Shown here in pieces: positions 60,001 to 64,000 of a DNA stretch of 64,000 nucleotides (position 1 is the first letter of the stretch; each line of letters starts with the position of its first letter). Position numbers and translations under genes: made by a program. The notes under the pieces were generated by a model. The model was not told the origin of the DNA. It saw only the letters and a program-made list of their open reading frames with translations, and did not search any database. The stretch is from Phallusia mammillata (taxonomy: Eukaryota; Chordata; Ascidiacea; Phlebobranchia; Ascidiidae): contig QLIY01000391.1 of assembly GCA_003260075.1 (NCBI GenBank), positions 62,001 through 126,000 of the forward strand, in the 5' to 3' direction.

Positions 60001-63000
60001 ACGTTGCTCTCATCCGTTTAAGTCATCCCGTAGAATATGGCGAGTTTGCCCATCCCGCATGCCTGCCGAATGGGGAAAAACCCACAGTGGGAACACAGTG
60101 CTGGGCTGTGGGATACGGGACAGTTGGTACGTATTCAAAATAAATTTTCTACAGATAGCTGTAGTCTAACCCAAATTGAGACTACACGTGCTGCATGATT
60201 GGACCGAGACTACACATGTGTACGCATTAAGTAAATTGATACGGTAGTTTACTGTGTCGCAGGAATTAAGTAATTTAAAGCACCCATTAAAGTGGTTTTG
60301 TACTGACAGAATACAGAGGCAAAGCCGCCGAATCTCTGCAAGAGGTCGATCTTCCCGTCGTGAGCTCAAGTACCTGCTCGCCGGTTTACGCTAAGACACA
60401 ATATCCAGTGGATGAAAACATCATGTTTTGCGCAGGACATAAAAGTGGTGGAAAGGACGCTTGTCAGGGTACGTGCACAGTAATAAAGTTATAAGATGTA
60501 CTGTAATAACTCACTTCCCTAAATTTGCGTATGCCATTAACTGAACATGTGGTAGCAATAAATATGAATTACTCTTCTAGCAGTTTTTATTATGCTGGAA
60601 CAGCAATATTCATTTATACATTATTCCTGACAGCAATGGCTTATTAATGGGGTAGCAATTTTTAAAAATACATAAATTGGTTGAATACAAACGCTTCTTT
60701 ATAACCAGGGGATTCCGGAGGCGGTTTATTCTGCCAACGTTGCGATTCCTGTCAGTGGTACGTCGCCGGCATAGTATCATTCGGAAAAGGATGTGCTCGA
60801 CCAGATGTATATGGGGTTTACACCAACGTTGAGCACTTTGAAAGCTGGATTAGCGAACACACGCAAATACCCATCAACAAAAACAAGCGCTGCGGTACAC
60901 AACCTAGTAAGTTATATACATTTGCCAACCTTTAGATTTTTCAACCTTGCATGTCTTGAACTATTTTGGCTTCAGAACATTTACCTTAAACCAGTGGTGG
61001 GATTCAGCCGGTTCGCACCGGTTCCATAGAACCGTCTCATGAAATTTTATGAGATCAGCGAACCGGTTAGCATTACTGGTTACTGTCAATTGATTTGTTT
61101 GTAACAGAACCGGCTGAAAAATATGACTTTTGTGATAGAACCGGCTGATAAAAAATTTGAAGCCCGCCATTGCCTAAAACGCATATAAGTCGTAAGGTCG
61201 TTGCCTTGCGGACTCATTGCAGTGTTGAGTTGGACACATTGACCTGACGCATGTGTTTTGTTTCAAGCCGCCGTCTGGGACTCGTGGAGCAATTGGTCGG
61301 ACTGTTCGATTACGTGCGGAGGAGGGGCCCAATCACAATCGCGCAGATGTCTGAATGGGGAAGTTGGAACTGGGCAGTGTATTGGAAACACAACACGATC
61401 TCGGGCATGTGCAAGTGAAGACTGTCCAGGTATAATGAATGTTATTATCTTAAACGTCGGTTTCTGTTTGTTTTTTGTTAACCAACAGAATAACTTTAAT
61501 AAAATTCTGAGCCTATGTCGTTTAAATGAGTTTGGTTCTGTGTTACTTGTCCTTTTATTAACTTACATATTTGTTTGCTTAGTATGGGGTGACTTCGGGT
61601 CGTGGACGAGCTGTAGCACTTCGTGTGGTGGAGGTCAAAGGAATCAAACTCGTCAGTGTATCGGTGGAACCCCGGGACAAAACGGGTGCGAAGGCAGCGA
61701 TATTGTCATTGAGAATTGTAACAATCACCCATGTCCTGTGTGGCGACCATGGGGTGAGTGGTCAAGTTGTCCAGTGACTTGCGGAGGTGGAAAACAGCGC
61801 GCAGATCGAACTTGTAACATTGGTGGAGTTCCGGGTTCCTCGTGTTCTGGAAGAGACTTCAGGCAACGGGATTGCAACGCGCAAGCCTGTCCGGGTAGGT
61901 TTTATTCTCAAGAACACACTTTCTGCGATGTTGATATAAATTGTCTTGCTCGCATTGGCCTAAAAGCTTCCACCAGGAAAATCCATCCTGGCAGTTAGTG
62001 ATTGCCGTAATGCAAACCGTATTGTCTGCAAGACGTATGATTAAGACTAAAACCAGATACCTCATGTCTGCTGCACCACACTTACACGCAAAATACTCGT
62101 TTCAGTTTGAGAAAAATTACCATGGATGTAGAAACTCGCCTGTTTCAATTAAGAAAAACTTGTGAATCTGTGTTACCAGTAAAAAAACGCCATAAGCTGG
62201 ATATTTGTTACCGAAACAACCGCTTGCGTGTTAGTTCGTCCTATTTGAAACAAGTCATATTTTGAATTGGTATACTTCTTTGGGGGGGGGGTTGTATTAC
62301 CAGTAAAAATACCCGCCATAAGCTGGATATTTGTTACCGAAACAACCGCTTGCGTGTTGGTTCGTCCTATTTGAAACAAGTCATATTTTGAATTGGTATA
62401 CTTCTTTGGTGTCTAACGAACCTGTAACTTTTGTAATTTAGTATGGAGTGAATTTGGATCGTGGACGAGCTGTAGCGCTTCGTGTGGCGGAGGCCAAAGG
62501 AACCAAACACGTGAGTGCATCAATGGAAATCCCGGTCAAATCGGATGTGAAGGCAGTGATATTGTCATTGAGAATTGTAACACCCACCCGTGTCCTGTGT
62601 GGCGACCATGGGGCGAGTGGTCAAGTTGTCCAGGGGGGGGGGTGGAGGCCAAAGGAACCAAACACGTGAGTGCATCAATGGAAATCCTGGTCAAATCGGA
62701 TGTGAAGGCAGCGATATTGTCATTGAAAATTGTAACGTTCACCCGTGTCCTGTGTGGCGACCATGGGGCGAGTGGTCAAGTTGTCCAGTAACTTGTGGAG
62801 GCGGAAAACAGCGCGCAGAACGAACTTGTAACAATGGTGGAGTTCCGGGGGCCTCGTGTTCTGGAAGAGACTTTAAACAAAGGAATTGCAACACACAAGC
62901 CTGTCCGGGTAAGATATGTTTGATTTTGAAAAGTACTTTTGTATTAAAAACAGGTGACAGATATAAATTCTATACTTTGATCTACTATTATAATCCCAAT

Positions 63001-63917
63001 TGATTGCATGGCCCGGTTGACGTATTCAATTAACAACAGTAACATAGTATATGATTACGCTATATGGTTATGTATTTTTCCAATTTAAACATTGTAAGTG
63101 CAAAAAGGCAGAGTGAAAAATTAAAAAATCCTGACACGCGGTATTTCCAAAGTCTTTTTCATTAGTTTCTTTTGAAGCAAAAACGTAATATTTTAAAGAT
63201 GTATAATTCACAATTTCTTTTGTAGTGTGGGGACCGTGGGAAAACTGGGCAACCTGCACAAAGACATGTGGGGGCGGCAGAACGAGCAGAAGTCGCGAAT
63301 GTCAACATGGTCAAGCTGGTGATGTTGGTTGTCACTTGGGTAGTAATCGACAGGAAAAGGTAAGTTGGGTTTTGTCGTATTATCAAGTCATGCAACAGTA
63401 CCGCGAGCAGATTGAATTACAGATACAACTACAACAAAGAATTGTTTGCTTTTGTTGAGCGAAATATGTAAAGTCCAATATATCTAGAAAAAATGCGTTT
63501 GGGACTTTACTGCTACCTCTAGAGGTTGAGCTTTTTCTCATGATTGCGAGAACAACCTGAAAAAATAACATTCTAAAGCTACTAATTTGTTTGAATTTAG
63601 TAAGACGGTTAGTATACTTGGAGCGTGGTGGCGTACAGTAGAACATTGCGTACGCATTATGATACAGGTGTAAACACTATACTTTCACGACAATTTTGTC
63701 GTTATTGAACCAACCATTAAAAATGTTAACTTACAGGATTGCAACGTGGTAGAATGCGGAACTTGGGACGCCTGGTCACCGTGGAGCCAATGCTCTGTTA
63801 CGTGTGGTGGTTCGGTGCAAGGGTCAACTCGCCAATGTGTTGGTGGCACAGCGGGTGAAGGAGGTTGCACTGGAAATGCTGACCGAGAACGCAACTGTCA
63901 AACCCAACCCTGTCCAT
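57052..63917 (+). CDS. Modular secreted trypsin-like protease with ShKT, EGF and TSP1 repeats (partial, runs off window)
   Basis: Exons: 57052-57154, 57373-57498, 58181-58459, 58822-58907, 59306-59391, 59767-59860, 59955-60126, 60310-60468, 60709-60906, 61268-61429, 61583-61894, 62442-62908, 63226-63359, 63737-63917; the last donor (phase 1) leads past the window. Order: hydrophobic signal segment (residues 14-30), ShKT domain (about 36-71, ending TCGTC), EGF (about 79-115), calcium-binding-type EGF starting DINEC, S1 protease, then TSP1 repeats. The protease is activated at R183/I184 (IVGG) and has the triad H224 (TAGHC), D274 (DVALI) and S371 (GDSGG). D365 at the pocket base predicts cleavage after Arg/Lys. 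Seven TSP1 units follow, with WxxW and CSxTCGGG motifs. It is probably an extracellular or cuticle/matrix-associated protease. Exon 12 is frame-broken by a 155-nt duplication at a G run, judged an assembly fault. I know no vertebrate orthologue with this order. Confidence 0.88.
57855..58132. mobile_element. hAT-like MITE in protease intron 2
   Basis: The termini CAACGGTGGGATTCA and TGAATTCCACCACTG are imperfect inverted repeats. Flanks GATGTACA and GATATACA form a 7/8 target-site duplication. Internally a 45-nt segment (CATTGACAGTAACCAGTAA and onward) is repeated in tandem near 57914-58003. It ends only about 50 nt before the acceptor of exon 3. Confidence 0.75.
60992..61172. mobile_element. 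hAT-like MITE of the same family in protease intron 9
   Basis: It begins CAGTGGTGGGATTCA and ends TGAAGCCCGCCATTG. Flanks CCTTAAAC (60984-60991) and CCTAAAAC (61173-61180) form a 7/8 target-site duplication. It shares the AACCGGTTAGCATTACTGGT motif, in inverted orientation, with the element in intron 2. Confidence 0.75.
61583..61894 (+). other. Protease exon 11: two TSP1 repeats
   Basis: A 312-nt exon, phase 1 at both ends, encoding two thrombospondin type-1 repeats that start [10 protein letters not shown] and [10 protein letters not shown]. Symmetrical phase makes it freely duplicable, and exon 12 is a close copy of it. Confidence 0.85.
62173..62410. repeat. Direct repeat around a 10-nt G run, protease intron 11
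   Basis: About 110 nt starting TTACCAGTAAAAA at 62173 recurs from 62298 (offset 125 nt) after ten Gs (62282-62291), with a few changes. This is a contig join of the same type as the others. Confidence 0.75.
62442..62908 (+). other. Protease exon 12: two TSP1 repeats, interrupted by an assembly duplication
   Basis: It starts [10 protein letters not shown] and ends with the same TSP1 unit as exon 11. It is 467 nt, exactly 155 nt longer than the 312-nt exon 11, and the extra 155 nt equals the offset of the repeat around the G run 62633-62642. Removing that repeat restores the frame and the 312-nt length. The frame break is therefore an assembly fault, not a pseudogene sign. Confidence 0.8.
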
Positions 63918-64000
63918 GTACGTTTCAAGGTGTGGGTTTGTCACACCGAGAATAAGTTTAACATAAAGTGTTGCTTAGCTTGGACAAGATGGACCAGATT

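Noticed and set aside
62442..62908. Protease exon 12 as a pseudogene or frameshift mutation
   Set aside because: The extra length equals exactly the repeat offset at the G run, so it is an assembly fault.

Overview
The window looks like chordate nuclear DNA from a tunicate, most probably a Ciona species. It is AT-rich and its genes are split into many short exons by mostly short GT-AG introns. It carries a neuronal-type nitric oxide synthase, a vertebrate-type BK-channel beta subunit and an SLC43 amino-acid transporter, and it contains hAT-type MITEs and tRNA-derived SINEs. I inferred the organism from this gene content and could not test it. Exon boundaries were built by hand from splice consensus, reading phase and family conservation. 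In all five gene models the phases join without a break, except at one assembly defect at 62633.

Layout. (1) 1314-27141, plus strand: a complete 30-exon NOS gene (about 1,338 aa) with an N-terminal PDZ domain, oxygenase domain, calmodulin-binding linker and FMN/FAD/NADPH reductase. Its introns hold hAT MITEs (one nested in another of the same family), a tRNA-type SINE and a minisatellite. (2) 28.1-37.1 kb: no recognisable gene; a MITE, two long G runs and a CpG-rich stretch. (3) 37162-39050, plus: a four-exon gene for a 161-aa secreted, cationic, four-cysteine peptide precursor that I do not recognise. (4) 39.1-42.5 kb: no supported gene. (5) 42791-44987, minus: KCNMB-like BK beta subunit, five exons, 234 aa. 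(6) 46103-52428, minus: SLC43-like transporter, 13 exons, about 633 aa. (7) 52.4-57.0 kb: intergenic space between two divergent genes, with a tRNA-like repeat array. (8) 57052 to the right edge, plus: a modular secreted protease (signal peptide, ShKT, two EGF modules, trypsin-like S1 domain, then at least seven TSP1 repeats), running off the window.

These genes are unrelated in function and show no operon-like logic. NOS makes NO from arginine, BK beta subunits tune a Ca2+-activated K+ channel, and SLC43 moves large neutral amino acids.

The most important structural observation concerns assembly quality. Ten runs of G or C are almost all exactly 10 nt. Seven of them sit where 97-155 nt of flanking sequence is repeated in slightly different form. 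The two single n bases (47582 and 48672) sit at the same kind of repeat. I read these as contig joins with unmerged, allelic ends, gap bases having been written as G (or C after reverse complementing). One of them damages a TSP1 exon of the protease gene. The four long G runs (45, 55, 70 and 93 nt) are probably sized gaps of the same kind.
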